Assembly (NCBI GenBank): GCA_002398365.1
Contig: DGYK01000063.1
Span: 19,904 to 83,903, forward strand
From: Flammeovirgaceae bacterium UBA5008
GTDB taxonomy: Bacteria > Bacteroidota > Bacteroidia > Cytophagales > Cyclobacteriaceae
Reading direction: 5' to 3'
DNA: 64,000 nt
Shown here: one piece after another, positions 16,281 to 25,818 of the stretch
Numbering within the stretch: position 1 is the first letter of the stretch
Layout of the letters: each line of letters starts with the position of its first letter
Position numbers and translations under genes: made by a program
Notes under the pieces: generated by a model
The model's input: only the letters and a program-made list of their open reading frames with translations
What the model was told of the DNA's origin: nothing
The model's database searches: none

Positions 16281-16778
16281 TCAGATCGCTTTTAGCGCTG
16301 CTTCATAATTGGGCTCTTCGCCAATTTGTGGAACCAACTCCGTGTGTTTCACTTTGCCTGCTGAGTCTAACACCACTACTGCACGGGCAAATAATCCGGC
16401 AAATGCAGAATCAGTCAATTCCACACCATACGATTTTCCAAATCCGCGACTGCGAAAATCCGAAAGTGTAATTGCTCGGTCGATTCCTTCGGCTCCACAG
16501 AAACGTTTCATGGCAAACGGCAAATCTTTAGCGATGCAAAGCACCACCGTGTTATCCATTTCTGCCACGCGCTTATTAAACTCGCGCACCGAAGCGGCAC
16601 ACACACCCGTATCAACACTTGGAAAAATATTGAGCACTACATTTTTACCTGCAAAGTCTTTCAACGACACATCTTTCATATCGTTGGCCGTAAGTACAAA
16701 GTCTGGTGCCGAAGAATGAACAGCGGGAAGTTCGCCAATCGTGTTAGTCGAATTTGGGCCTAATTTGGTTTGAGCCAT
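16281..16778 (-). CDS. tpx: Thiol peroxidase Tpx
   Basis: 165-residue atypical 2-Cys peroxiredoxin. The peroxidatic cysteine is C60 in SVDTGVCAASVREF and the resolving cysteine C94 in KRFCGAEG, the same spacing as E. coli Tpx (C61/C95). The N-terminal LGPNSTNTIGELP segment is also typical. It reduces hydrogen peroxide and alkyl peroxides with thioredoxin. It lies 34 bases downstream of the DUF4293 gene on the same strand and is followed by a clear terminator. Confidence 0.95.
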   Translation of the reverse strand: MAQTKLGPNSTNTIGELPAVHSSAPDFVLTANDMKDVSLKDFAGKNVVLNIFPSVDTGVCAASVREFNKRVAEMDNTVVLCIAKDLPFAMKRFCGAEGIDRAITLSDFRSRGFGKSYGVELTDSAFAGLFARAVVVLDSAGKVKHTELVPQIGEEPNYEAALKAI

Positions 16779-16812
16779 AAAATAATTTTGATTTAGGATT
16801 TATGATTTTAAT

Positions 16813-17277
16813 TTATCGGAGACGATCAGAGTCACGCACAAGCTTTTCATCTCTGCGAATAAACCGCAGTGACAACCAGTTGAAAGCAACGGCAGCAAAA
16901 GCAATGTAAAGTACCAATCCGTTTTTACCACCCGGATAGGTGCGAGCCAAGGGATTCAGAAAAACCACTACTGAAATCATTACACCAGCCAGCAACAACG
17001 AATTTAAAGTGCCAATCTTGATCTGCGTTATACGATTTTCAAATTTTGTAATGCTGATAACGGCCAGCGTTGCCACCGCTACCATCAACACAGAAGTGAT
17101 GGCATACGGAAGGTAGGTGCTGGTGCGCACGCCATTTGAAACGACTGTGTAATGAATAGGATACAATTGATGCGAATTACCTGCCGGATCGGTAAAAATG
17201 CCAATTGGTAAAAATAAGGCCACTGCCATGCAGATAACTACCATTGCCAGAAACACTGTCTGAATTCTTTGCCACAT
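16813..17277 (-). CDS. DUF4293 family four-helix membrane protein
   Basis: 154 residues with four hydrophobic helices (about 5-25, 56-77, 88-107, 120-138). The opening MWQRIQTVFL and the closing RFIRRDEKLVRDSDRLR are the conserved ends of DUF4293, a family confined largely to Bacteroidota. The C-terminal RRDEKLV tail is cytoplasmic by the positive-inside rule. No function is known. Confidence 0.88.
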   Translation of the reverse strand: MWQRIQTVFLAMVVICMAVALFLPIGIFTDPAGNSHQLYPIHYTVVSNGVRTSTYLPYAITSVLMVAVATLAVISITKFENRITQIKIGTLNSLLLAGVMISVVVFLNPLARTYPGGKNGLVLYIAFAAVAFNWLSLRFIRRDEKLVRDSDRLR

Positions 17278-17301
17278 ACTATCGGTTCATTTAACTTGCA
17301 G

Positions 17302-17331
17302 CAAAAGTAGTAAAATGGCTGTAGGGCACAA
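17302..17331 (-). promoter_or_regulatory. Housekeeping promoter for DUF4293-tpx
   Basis: On the minus strand TTG (17329-17331), 19 bases, TACTTTTG (17302-17309): a full match to the Bacteroidota TTG/TAnnTTTG pattern, 24 bases upstream of the DUF4293 start. Confidence 0.65.
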
Positions 17332-17377
17332 GCGATGAATGCACAGCGACCTCGTAATCTCTTAGAATTAACTTAAA

Positions 17378-18571
17378 ATGAATTCCACTTACATCATTGA
17401 CATCTTACGCACACCGATTGGCAAATATGCCGGAACATTAGCCTCGGTGCGGCCGGATGATTTAGCTGCAGAAACAATTCGTCAGTTGATGGCGCGAAAT
17501 CCACAAGTGGAAGCTGCATCGATTGAAGATGTTGTCTTTGGGGCTGCCAATCAGGCGGGTGAAGATAATCGCAATGTGGCTCGCATGGCTCTTTTGTTAG
17601 CCGGCTTACCTACTTCTACCGGAGGTGTAACCGTGAATAGGTTATGTGCTTCCGGTTTGCAAGCGATTATGGATGCGAGTCGTGCGATTCATCATGGTGA
17701 TGGCGATGTGTATATTGCAGGAGGGGTAGAAAGTATGAGCCGTGCTCCGTTCGTAATGAGCAAAGCTGAAGAAGGTTTTTCGCGGAAAGCAGAAATTTTT
17801 GATACCACCATCGGCTGGCGATTTGTGAATTCGCACTTATCGAAATTATATCATCCCTATTCGATGGGCGAAACAGCGGAGAATGTTGCTGAGAAATGGA
17901 AAATCACGCGCGAGCAGCAAGACGTTTTTGCGCTGGCTTCGCAAACTAAATATGCTCAAGCGCATGCCAATGGCCGATTTAAAGAAGAACTAATTACTGT
18001 TTCCGTTTCGAAGGGTAAAGAGAAAATTGAATTCAGCAAAGATGAATATCCTCGCGAAACTTCTTTGGAAAAACTGGCACAATTAAAACCTGCTTTTAAA
18101 GAAGGCGGCTCTGTAACGGCCGGCAACTCATCCGGTATTAATGATGGTGCAGCCGCAGCCTTGCTGATGAGTGAAGCCAAAACAAAACAACTCCATCTGA
18201 AACCACTTGCTCGGGTAGTATCTGTTGCCATAGCCGGAGTCGATCCTGCCTACATGGGTGTAGGCCCGGTGCCGGTTGTAAAAAAAGCACTGCAACGTGC
18301 AGGGCTTCGAATGAACGATATTGGATTGATTGAACTGAACGAAGCCTTTGCTTCTCAATCACTCGCCTGTATGCGCGATCTCGAACTAGATCCTGCAATC
18401 GTAAATGTAAACGGAGGAGCCATCGCCATCGGCCACCCACTTGGGTGCAGTGGTGTGCGTATCAGTGCCACGCTCATCCACGAAATGCAAAAAAGAAAAG
18501 TTCGCTACGGCATCGCAACCATGTGCATTGGTGTGGGACAAGGGGCCGCTATTATTTACGAATCGCTTTAG
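17378..18571 (+). CDS. Acetyl-CoA C-acyltransferase (thiolase, PcaF-like)
   Basis: 397 residues, the usual thiolase length. Catalytic residues are C90 in NRLCASGLQA, the histidine in GHPLGCSG and the cysteine in MCIGVGQG. It catalyses thiolytic cleavage of 3-oxoacyl-CoA or the reverse condensation. The GWRFVN segment and overall pattern resemble 3-oxoadipyl-CoA thiolases (PcaF/PaaJ), but no aromatic-degradation genes are nearby, so fatty-acid or general use is equally possible. Confidence 0.9.
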   Translation: MNSTYIIDILRTPIGKYAGTLASVRPDDLAAETIRQLMARNPQVEAASIEDVVFGAANQAGEDNRNVARMALLLAGLPTSTGGVTVNRLCASGLQAIMDASRAIHHGDGDVYIAGGVESMSRAPFVMSKAEEGFSRKAEIFDTTIGWRFVNSHLSKLYHPYSMGETAENVAEKWKITREQQDVFALASQTKYAQAHANGRFKEELITVSVSKGKEKIEFSKDEYPRETSLEKLAQLKPAFKEGGSVTAGNSSGINDGAAAALLMSEAKTKQLHLKPLARVVSVAIAGVDPAYMGVGPVPVVKKALQRAGLRMNDIGLIELNEAFASQSLACMRDLELDPAIVNVNGGAIAIGHPLGCSGVRISATLIHEMQKRKVRYGIATMCIGVGQGAAIIYESL

Positions 18572-18574
18572 TCA

Positions 18575-19351
18575 ATGATCAAACTCTTACGGAAAGTCAG
18601 GCAGAACCTCATTGATTCAGGGAAAACAAAAAGTTATCTCCTCTATGCAGTGGGCGAAATCGTACTGGTGGTAATTGGTATTCTCATCGCCTTGCAAATC
18701 AATAACTGGAATGAAACCAATAAGGACCGGCAACTGGAGCAAGTGTATTACTCCAAGCTGTTGGAAGATGTCTCGCAAGATCAGGTTTTGCTAAAAAAAT
18801 TAATGGACGAAGATCAAGAGCGGATCTATTGGGTCAATCAAAGCATTCATTTGCTTCAACAAAAAACAGTTGACCGCGAGGCATTGGTAAATGCCATGCG
18901 TAAATCCATCAACCTGATTCGGTTCAACTTCAAACCTAGCTTATCCGCTTTTGATGATTTGAAATCCAGTGGGAAGCTGGGAATTTTAAAAGATCTGGAG
19001 GTGAAGAAAAAACTGCTAAACTACTACGCAGTGTTGTCAGGCTATGGCGATATTCAAGACATTGTAGCCGATGCCAGCTTAGATAGTTACTTGCATCCTA
19101 CCAAAGACTTTTTAGAGTCTGGGTTTCCGCAAATTGATTTTGTAAAAGCAGAGTTGGATACTGCGTTGGTAGATATCTCAAAGTTAGCCCCCACCTCAGC
19201 AATGCCCGCATCTATCCGAAAAGAACTTCTGAACGAATCCATCCTTCATCTCAACTCCAACGCTCGCAAAAAGGCAGTTTTCAAATTGATGGGAGCCGAA
19301 GTGATGGCTATGAAAACGCTACTAGAGAAAAAGTGCAGCCTCATCAAATAA
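18575..19351 (+). CDS. DUF6090 family membrane-anchored protein
   Basis: 258 residues. A basic cytoplasmic start (IKLLRKVRQNLIDSGKTKSY) leads into one transmembrane helix with the family signature GEIVLVVIGILIALQINNWNE at about 27-47. The remaining 210 residues are helical and extracytoplasmic. Genes of this family are abundant in Bacteroidota, often in several copies, with no known function. It starts 3 bases after the thiolase stop, so it is co-transcribed with it, though a shared role is not evident. Confidence 0.82.
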   Translation: MIKLLRKVRQNLIDSGKTKSYLLYAVGEIVLVVIGILIALQINNWNETNKDRQLEQVYYSKLLEDVSQDQVLLKKLMDEDQERIYWVNQSIHLLQQKTVDREALVNAMRKSINLIRFNFKPSLSAFDDLKSSGKLGILKDLEVKKKLLNYYAVLSGYGDIQDIVADASLDSYLHPTKDFLESGFPQIDFVKAELDTALVDISKLAPTSAMPASIRKELLNESILHLNSNARKKAVFKLMGAEVMAMKTLLEKKCSLIK

Positions 19352-19385
19352 ACCAGGAAGAAAATTTAAGCACCGCCTTTAATTC

Positions 19386-20135
19386 ATGCGCTACTTCTTC
19401 GAAATTTCATACAACGGAAAAAACTACCACGGCTGGCAGAATCAAAAAAATGCAGTGGGTGTTCAGGAAGTAGTAGAAAGTTGTCTTTCCAAAGTTTTTC
19501 GTACGCCTTTAGAAATTGTAGGCAGTGGCCGAACAGATACCGGTGTGCATTGTGCACAACAATATTTTCACGTGGATATCGACCAGGAATTGGATGCGCG
19601 AAGCTGGCTCATCAAACTCAATTCCATTCTTCCGCAAGACATTGCCATTCGATCTATCCATCACGTATCTGATCAGGCGCACGCACGCTACGATGCCATT
19701 GAGCGATCGTACGAATACAAGATCACGCCTGTAAAAAATCCACTGCTAATCGGGCAGGCATACTTCTTTTTTAAGCCGGTCAATCTGGCAACTATGAACA
19801 AGGCTGCCGCGTTACTGGTGGGGGAAAAAGATTTTGAGTGCTTCAGTAAAGTAAAGACAGATGTAAATCACTTTATTTGCCACATTAAAAAAGCAAACTG
19901 GCACCATTCGGGCGATTTATTGGTTTTTAATATCACTGCGAATCGATTTTTACGTGGTATGGTGCGAGCTATTGTAGGCACGTTGCTGGATGTTGGCATT
20001 GAAAAAATTTCTGTTGCCGATTTTGAAAAGATTCTGGCGGGCAAAGACCGAAAAAAAGCAGGTATGAATGTGCCTCCGGAAGGATTGTACTTAACGCGGG
20101 TCGTTTACCCAAAAAATATTTTAAAACAGCCTTAA
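19386..20135 (+). CDS. truA: tRNA pseudouridine(38-40) synthase TruA
   Basis: 249 residues. The catalytic aspartate is D51 in GSGRTDTGVHC, and the N-terminal ISYNGKNYHGWQNQ and the later RFLRGMVRAIVGTLL segments are the other TruA landmarks. It isomerises uridines 38-40 of the anticodon arm. It lies 34 bases after the DUF6090 gene and 36 before an ABC exporter gene. Confidence 0.95.
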   Translation: MRYFFEISYNGKNYHGWQNQKNAVGVQEVVESCLSKVFRTPLEIVGSGRTDTGVHCAQQYFHVDIDQELDARSWLIKLNSILPQDIAIRSIHHVSDQAHARYDAIERSYEYKITPVKNPLLIGQAYFFFKPVNLATMNKAAALLVGEKDFECFSKVKTDVNHFICHIKKANWHHSGDLLVFNITANRFLRGMVRAIVGTLLDVGIEKISVADFEKILAGKDRKKAGMNVPPEGLYLTRVVYPKNILKQP

Positions 20136-20171
20136 ATCGCTTTCGCGGATGAAAAGGCGTTGACCAACAAC

Positions 20172-21944
20172 ATGGAGAAGGAAAAAGTAAGTAGTGGAAA
20201 TATCATCGACTTTAAAGTTCTAAAGCGGGTAATGGACTTTGTGCGGCCCTACAAAGGGCGATTTTATTTAGTCATTGCCCTCACTTTACTCTTAGGAATT
20301 CTTACACCGATCCGGCCATTCCTGATTCAGTACACACTCGATAAAGACGTTCAGTATGGCAACTACTGGGGCATGGTGAACATCATGATTATTGTCTTGG
20401 TCTTATTAGCGGTGCAGGCCATCGTTCAGTATGCACACACCTACGTAAGTGGTCGCATTGCTCAGTTTGTAATTCGTGATATCCGAATTAAACTATATAC
20501 ACATCTGATCAATTTGCGCCTTCGGTTTTTTGATAAAACTCCGATCGGGCGATTAGTAACCCGCACCATTTCAGATGTTGAAACATTGGCCGATGTTTTT
20601 AGTGAAGGCTTGGCGGCCATGGCAAGTGACCTGTTGCAAATTGTCTTCATTCTGGTGTTCATGTTCATCACCGATTGGCGCCTCACGTTAGTGAGTTTGT
20701 CCACCATTCCTTTGATGTTGCTGGCTACCTATGTTTTCAAAGAGAAAATAAAGATCGCCTTCAACGATGTGCGAAATGCGGTTTCTAATCTGAACGCTTT
20801 TGTGCAGGAACACATCACTGGTATGACCATCGTACAAATCTTTGGTAGCGAGAAAAAGGAGTTTGAAAAATTCAAAGAGATCAATGCCGAGCACAAGGCC
20901 GCTCATTTACGCTCTGTACTTTATTACTCGGTTTATTTTCCGGTAGCCGAAATTATTGCAGCCATGGGCACGGGTTTGCTGGTGTGGTACGGTGCCAAGG
21001 GTGTCATCAATCAGGAAGTTTCTCAGATCACACTTGGCAAGTTGGTATCGTTCATCATGTACATTCAGCTTTTCTTCCGTCCCATTCGCATGATTGCCGA
21101 TCGCTACAATACATTGCAAATGGGTATTGTAGGTTCTTCGCGGATCATCAACTTATTGGATGATAAGGAGCACGTGGTTGAAAATGGCTCTTTCCAGTCG
21201 GAGGCAGTAAAAGGAGCCGTCAAGTTTGATCATGTGTGGTTTGCGTACAACGAAGAAGATTTTGTTTTGAAGGATGTGTCGCTGGAAATCAAAGAAGGTG
21301 AAACCATCGCTCTGGTAGGCGCCACCGGAGCGGGCAAGTCGTCCATCATCAACTTGTTGAACCGATTCTATGAAATCAATCGCGGCAGCATTGAGGTAGA
21401 CGGGGTAAATATTCGCAACTATGATTTAAAATCACTTCGTAAAAATATTGGCGTGGTATTGCAAGATGTATTCTTGTTTAGCGATACCATTCGCAACAAT
21501 ATCACACTCGGCAACAAAGACGTAACGGACGAAATGATTTTGCACGCTGCAGATTTAGTGGGTGCGCGAAAATTTATTGACCGCCTTCCGGGTGGATTAG
21601 ATTATAACGTGATGGAGCGTGGAGCCACACTATCCGTTGGTCAGCGACAATTGCTCTCCTTTATCCGGGCGATGGTGTACGATCCCAAAATTCTAGTGTT
21701 GGATGAGGCCACTTCTTCGATCGATACAGAAACGGAGGAGATGATTCAAAACGCTATTTCTAAAATGATGATCAATCGCACGTCCATCGTGATTGCACAC
21801 CGCTTATCAACCATTCAAAAAGCGAATACCATCATCGTATTGGACAAAGGGGAAATCAAAGAATCAGGCAATCACGAAGAGTTATTGCAAAAAGATGGCT
21901 ATTACGCTCAACTGCATCAAATGCAATACAAAGAGGTAGTTTAG
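20172..21944 (+). CDS. ABC exporter, fused permease and ATPase (MsbA-like)
   Basis: 590 residues from the ATG at 20172 (a TTG at 20160 adds four residues). Six-helix ABC membrane domain in roughly residues 20-325, followed by an ATPase with Walker A GATGAGKSS (about 383-391), signature LSVGQRQLL, Walker B ILVLDEATSS and switch histidine IAHRLST. It acts as a homodimeric or heterodimeric exporter of lipids, drugs or peptides; substrate unknown. Only one half-transporter gene is present here. Confidence 0.92.
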   Translation: MEKEKVSSGNIIDFKVLKRVMDFVRPYKGRFYLVIALTLLLGILTPIRPFLIQYTLDKDVQYGNYWGMVNIMIIVLVLLAVQAIVQYAHTYVSGRIAQFVIRDIRIKLYTHLINLRLRFFDKTPIGRLVTRTISDVETLADVFSEGLAAMASDLLQIVFILVFMFITDWRLTLVSLSTIPLMLLATYVFKEKIKIAFNDVRNAVSNLNAFVQEHITGMTIVQIFGSEKKEFEKFKEINAEHKAAHLRSVLYYSVYFPVAEIIAAMGTGLLVWYGAKGVINQEVSQITLGKLVSFIMYIQLFFRPIRMIADRYNTLQMGIVGSSRIINLLDDKEHVVENGSFQSEAVKGAVKFDHVWFAYNEEDFVLKDVSLEIKEGETIALVGATGAGKSSIINLLNRFYEINRGSIEVDGVNIRNYDLKSLRKNIGVVLQDVFLFSDTIRNNITLGNKDVTDEMILHAADLVGARKFIDRLPGGLDYNVMERGATLSVGQRQLLSFIRAMVYDPKILVLDEATSSIDTETEEMIQNAISKMMINRTSIVIAHRLSTIQKANTIIVLDKGEIKESGNHEELLQKDGYYAQLHQMQYKEVV

Positions 21945-21984
21945 CCGTTGATCGATAATTTTCAGCTGTTCGACCTAAAAAAGC

Positions 21985-21992
21985 TATATTTG
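21985..21992 (+). promoter_or_regulatory. -7 element (TATATTTG) directly before the barrel gene
   Basis: TATATTTG matches TAnnTTTG exactly, but its last base is only five bases from the ATG at 21998. Transcription would begin at or next to the start codon, giving a leaderless mRNA. No clear TTG lies at the right -33 distance. Confidence 0.4.
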
Positions 21993-21997
21993 CTTGA

Positions 21998-22708
21998 ATG
22001 CCCCGATTCAAGTACATCCCCATTGTTCTTTTTTGGCTCTTTTTGGCCGTTTATCCGGCTTTTTCGCAAGTCAAGAAAAGTGTGCGTAGCGCAGGTTATG
22101 GCATGCCAAAAGTTTCTAGGGGCAAAGCCATGATCATGTGCCCTATTTTTGAGGAAAGTAAATATCCTTATCAGGGCGTTGGTTTTAAATTGGGTGATCC
22201 ATTTGCATTTACTTACAAGTTTTATCCCAGTAAGCATTGGGCTTTTGCGGTAGATGCCGGAACAGCCGCCAGCGGACTCTACAACACCTATTACAAAGGA
22301 GTTTTCGCGAGTTACTTGCCGGATACCCTCCAAAACAAAGATCAAGGAGTCAAATACCTTACTCACCTTATTAATTCAGATTGGTTTCTGGAATCAAAGT
22401 TTTTATATCAGTGGGATGCAGAAAAGATTTCGAAAGGCCTGCAACTCTATGCAGGCTTAGGCATGCAATGGAGAAACGTTTCCATTCAATACGATTATAT
22501 CCGTGACATCGATCGTACCGAAAGTCGTTTTGGTCGATTTTATCAAAACCGCTTCACCTATGGATTGGTAACACTGGTGGGCTTCGAATATTCGTACTTC
22601 ACGTTGCCCGTTTCTGCGTTTATTGAAGTGGAAATGTTTACCGATGCATTTGCTGATCCGGGCTATCAGCGCTTTCAGGGTGGTGTAGGACTTCGTTACA
22701 TATTCTAA
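21998..22708 (+). CDS. Outer-membrane beta-barrel-like protein of unknown function
   Basis: 236 residues with a signal peptide (hydrophobic 7-21, cleavage near FSQ). The mature sequence alternates polar and aromatic residues in strands and ends in GVGLRYIF, a terminal aromatic typical of BamA-inserted barrels. No specific family recognised. It stands alone, with hairpins downstream before the convergent permease gene. Confidence 0.7.
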   Translation: MPRFKYIPIVLFWLFLAVYPAFSQVKKSVRSAGYGMPKVSRGKAMIMCPIFEESKYPYQGVGFKLGDPFAFTYKFYPSKHWAFAVDAGTAASGLYNTYYKGVFASYLPDTLQNKDQGVKYLTHLINSDWFLESKFLYQWDAEKISKGLQLYAGLGMQWRNVSIQYDYIRDIDRTESRFGRFYQNRFTYGLVTLVGFEYSYFTLPVSAFIEVEMFTDAFADPGYQRFQGGVGLRYIF

Positions 22709-22735
22709 ACCTTCCAAGGTATTCTATAGATGACC

Positions 22736-22753
22736 GACCCAGCTACGTGGGTC
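22736..22753 (+). other. Short hairpin downstream of the barrel gene
   Basis: GACCCA (22736-22741)/TGGGTC (22748-22753) with a 6-base loop, followed shortly by GAGGGCTTTTACCCTTTTTT around 22758-22777, a weak second stem with a T run. Together they may end the barrel-gene transcript before the stronger bidirectional terminator further on. Confidence 0.45.
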
Positions 22754-22829
22754 TGTTGAGGGCTTTTACCCTTTTTTAGATACAGCCTTTATCCTGATCA
22801 AACCTTCCTGTATTTACAGATGATCTTAA

Positions 22830-22873
22830 AATAAGAGCGTCTTGCTCCTTCTCGGAAACAAGACGCTGTTATT
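22830..22873. terminator. Bidirectional terminator between convergent genes
   Basis: AATAAGAGCGTCTTG (22830-22844) pairs with CAAGACGCTGTTATT (22859-22873): 15 positions with one mismatch, and a 14-base loop. It lies between the convergent barrel and permease genes, with AT-rich ends on both sides, so it can serve both. Confidence 0.75.
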
Positions 22874-22890
22874 GAAATTAAGTATATCGA

Positions 22891-24336
22891 TTACCCTTTT
22901 CTAAGAATGCTATTCTTTTTGCTATAGGTAAAATAAATTACTAAGCCGATGGCCATCCAGATGGCTGCGGATACCAATGTATCTTGACCTAATGAAAAAA
23001 TCATGGCTGAGCAAACCACCATTCCTAAAATTGGAACCAATGGAACCAACGGAGTTTTAAATGGTCTTACAGCATCCGGATTTTTAACGCGCAACACCCA
23101 GATACCTACACATACCAACACAAATGCAAATAAAGTACCGAAGCTGGTCAAATCTCCGGCTACACTGCCCGGAACAAAGCCTGCAAACAATCCCACAAAA
23201 ATGAAAAGCAATGCGTTTGATTTGAATGGCGTGCGGAATTTTGGATGCAACTCAGAAAATACTTTCGGCACCAATCCATCTTTTGACATTGAGTAGAATA
23301 CCCGAGACTGTCCCATCAACATCACCAAAATCACCGAAGAGAATCCGGCCAAAATTGCTACCGTTACTAATGTACCGAGCCACTCATAACCGGGCATGTA
23401 GGTTTTGATGGCATACGCAACCGAAGCTTCTTTTCCTGCAATTTTAAAATCTTGCCAGTTGGCCACGCCTGTCAATACGTGTGAGAACAGTACATATAAT
23501 ATAGTGCAAACCAATAATGAACCTAAGATACCAATAGGCATATCGCGCTTCGGGTTTTTCGCTTCTTGGGCCGCTGTAGAGACTGCATCAAAGCCAATGA
23601 ACGCAAAGAATACAATACCGGCACCTCCTAGCACACCACCCCAACCGTGCACATTCCAGCCTTCGTGGCCGGGAGTAGTTTCAGGAATCATGAAAGGAGT
23701 ATAATTCGCTTCGTTGATGAAGCCCCAGCCAATTACAATAAAGATCAACACGATAGCCACTTTAACAAAAACGATCACCGCATTCAAAGAAGCTGACTCT
23801 TGCGTTCCTTTGATCAACACCAGTGTAAGGATGACCAAAATAACGAGGGCGGGCAAGTTGATAATACCAGATGTCCCGTCCAACGCAGCTTCAAATGGCG
23901 AGTGACATAATTCATATGGTATGACACCCCCCAACAAATTATTAAGATATTCACTCCACGCGATCGATACCGTGGCCGAAGCAAGTGCATATTCTAAAAC
24001 CAAAGCCCAACCAATGATCCAAGCCATGAATTCACCCATCGTGGCATAAGCGTATGCGTACGCGCTTCCGGCAATCGGAATCATGGAAGCAAACTCGGCA
24101 TAGCACAAGCCTGCAAAAGCACAGCCCACGGCAGCCACAATAAATGAGATCATTACAGCAGGACCGGCTGCAGAAGCAGCTGCATCAGCCGTACGCACAA
24201 AAAGGCCAGCTCCGATAATAGCCCCAATTCCCAACGCGATCAAATTACCAACGCCCAGGGTACGCTTCAGTCCCTTGCTTGAATCACCCTCTTGTGCCAT
24301 TAACTGCTCAAGGGGTTTCTTTATAAATAAACTCAT
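22891..24336 (-). CDS. APC-family amino-acid permease
   Basis: 481 residues with about 12 transmembrane helices. The N-terminal helix 1 region IGAIIGAGLFVRT, with its GxG break, is the substrate/sodium-binding unwinding point of APC transporters, and FFAFIGFDAVSTAAQEAKNP is the consensus amphipathic segment of the cationic amino acid/YfnA branch. It probably imports amino acids by proton symport. It is monocistronic, 120 bases from the TonB-fusion gene end. Confidence 0.92.
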   Translation of the reverse strand: MSLFIKKPLEQLMAQEGDSSKGLKRTLGVGNLIALGIGAIIGAGLFVRTADAAASAAGPAVMISFIVAAVGCAFAGLCYAEFASMIPIAGSAYAYAYATMGEFMAWIIGWALVLEYALASATVSIAWSEYLNNLLGGVIPYELCHSPFEAALDGTSGIINLPALVILVILTLVLIKGTQESASLNAVIVFVKVAIVLIFIVIGWGFINEANYTPFMIPETTPGHEGWNVHGWGGVLGGAGIVFFAFIGFDAVSTAAQEAKNPKRDMPIGILGSLLVCTILYVLFSHVLTGVANWQDFKIAGKEASVAYAIKTYMPGYEWLGTLVTVAILAGFSSVILVMLMGQSRVFYSMSKDGLVPKVFSELHPKFRTPFKSNALLFIFVGLFAGFVPGSVAGDLTSFGTLFAFVLVCVGIWVLRVKNPDAVRPFKTPLVPLVPILGMVVCSAMIFSLGQDTLVSAAIWMAIGLVIYFTYSKKNSILRKG

Positions 24337-24456
24337 GAAAAGGTAAGATTAGGTTAATACAATCCCTAAAAGTATAAATAATAATGAATTTTTAACTTAT
24401 AGTTTTTGTGCAGCGGCATGAATGCATTAAGGAATGCTAAATAGTTTGAGTGCCTC

Positions 24457-25818
24457 CTATTTTTTCACCTTGGCGGGATCGAATTTCACCTTTACAAGCA
24501 CCTCACTTTCTACCGGCACATCATCTTCGGTTGAGGCCGTCCATTCTGGGCCTTCTTTCACAAGTCGAATGACTTCTTCATCGCACCCGCTTCCTAAACT
24601 TTTCACCACCTTAAACTCATCAAGGCTGCCATCCACGCGCACCGTAAATCGAATGGCTACTTTGCCCTTGACGCGTTTGGCCAAAGCTTCTTTAGGAAAT
24701 TGCAAATTGTTGTCGAGGTATGCATCATATGCTTTCAGGCCTCCTTCTGGAACAGCGAGTTTGATGATGGGAGCCCGATCACTGTCATCATTATTTCGCA
24801 CACCGGTTACAACCACCTCACTCAACTGGGAAACATCCGGAGCTAACGCTACATTCATTTGTGTTTGAGCTGCATCTACTTCTTTTGTTTGCAAGCCAAT
24901 AAATGAAAAGACTAATTTCTGATCGGGGGATACGTTGGGTAGCTGGAAAAATCCATCCAAATTCGTCACCGTTCCCACTTGCGTTCCTTTGACCAACACA
25001 TTAACACCCGGAAGCGGAGTGCCATCTTCCAATGAAATTACCTGACCTTTAACTAAGTTGATGGCCATGGCGGAGTTGTTTTGTACGGAAGGGACAGGGC
25101 TGGATAAACTAAACGATCGCTTTGCACGATAAAGATCTTGCGCATCGGCTTTTTGCTCTGCTTGCGCAATAGCTTTATCTCCCAATTTAAAATGAGTCGT
25201 TTCATCGGCAACGGGTTTTGCTGCTGTTGCAGGAGCCGATTCTGATTCTACAGAAGATACTTGTGTTGTTGAAATGGGTTCAATGACGGGTTTTTCTTCT
25301 TTGGCTTTTGCCTTTTTCTCATCTTTTTGAAGAGCGAGGTTTTTCAATCCCTCTTTTTTTGGAAGACTAGGCTCTTCAGCACGTTTGTTTTCTATAGTGT
25401 CTTGAGTAGTATTTTTTGATAATTCCGAAGGTTCTTCCTTTTTCTCAACAGGTGCCACTTCTTTATTCAATACCAGGTCTGACGAATCTTTTGGTATCCA
25501 TTGATTGGCCATCCAGAAAATCCCAACTAACAACAAGACTGAAGCGGCAATTCGCAATGGCCAAACCCAAGGCTTAGTTGATTGAACAGCAGCCGGAGAA
25601 GCCTGTGAAGCGGCAATCACAATTTTCTCCTTCGATACCAACTTCGCAGTTAAGTCTTGAATATCATGCGAAAAATTCTCAGCCGAAATTTGTTCAGAAC
25701 CTTCCAATGCATCGGCCAAAAAGGGATCCTGCAACGCATGCTTTTCAAAAGCATGCATCTCTGCCGGGGTCATTTTGCCCATTCGGTAGCGCTCCAGATC
25801 GTTTTGCCAATCAGTCAT
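24457..25818 (-). CDS. Anti-sigma-like membrane protein with carboxypeptidase-regulatory and TonB domains
   Basis: 453 residues in four parts. The cytoplasmic N-terminus (1-80) resembles anti-sigma factors (YRMGKMTPAEMHAFEKHAL). One transmembrane helix spans about 86-108. A charged, Lys/Glu/Pro-rich linker (110-250) could cross the periplasm. A CarboxypepD_reg-like domain (255-340) ends in LSEVVVTG, and a TonB C-terminal domain (about 365-448) contains FPKEALAKRVKGKV. It overlaps the sigma gene by 8 bases, so it most likely controls that sigma factor. The TonB domain suggests contact with outer-membrane receptors, joining signal input and sigma control in one chain. A closely similar surface module occurs in the divergent VWA protein. 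Confidence 0.85.
   Translation of the reverse strand: MTDWQNDLERYRMGKMTPAEMHAFEKHALQDPFLADALEGSEQISAENFSHDIQDLTAKLVSKEKIVIAASQASPAAVQSTKPWVWPLRIAASVLLLVGIFWMANQWIPKDSSDLVLNKEVAPVEKKEEPSELSKNTTQDTIENKRAEEPSLPKKEGLKNLALQKDEKKAKAKEEKPVIEPISTTQVSSVESESAPATAAKPVADETTHFKLGDKAIAQAEQKADAQDLYRAKRSFSLSSPVPSVQNNSAMAINLVKGQVISLEDGTPLPGVNVLVKGTQVGTVTNLDGFFQLPNVSPDQKLVFSFIGLQTKEVDAAQTQMNVALAPDVSQLSEVVVTGVRNNDDSDRAPIIKLAVPEGGLKAYDAYLDNNLQFPKEALAKRVKGKVAIRFTVRVDGSLDEFKVVKSLGSGCDEEVIRLVKEGPEWTASTEDDVPVESEVLVKVKFDPAKVKK

Noticed and set aside
16309..16719. 136-codon plus-strand frame opposite tpx
   Set aside because: Antisense to a complete Tpx gene with both catalytic cysteines; no independent support.
23003..23905. 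Several plus-strand frames of 60-99 codons opposite the permease gene
   Set aside because: Shadows of the conserved permease coding pattern; translations are rich in Pro/Thr/Asn and have no recognisable family.
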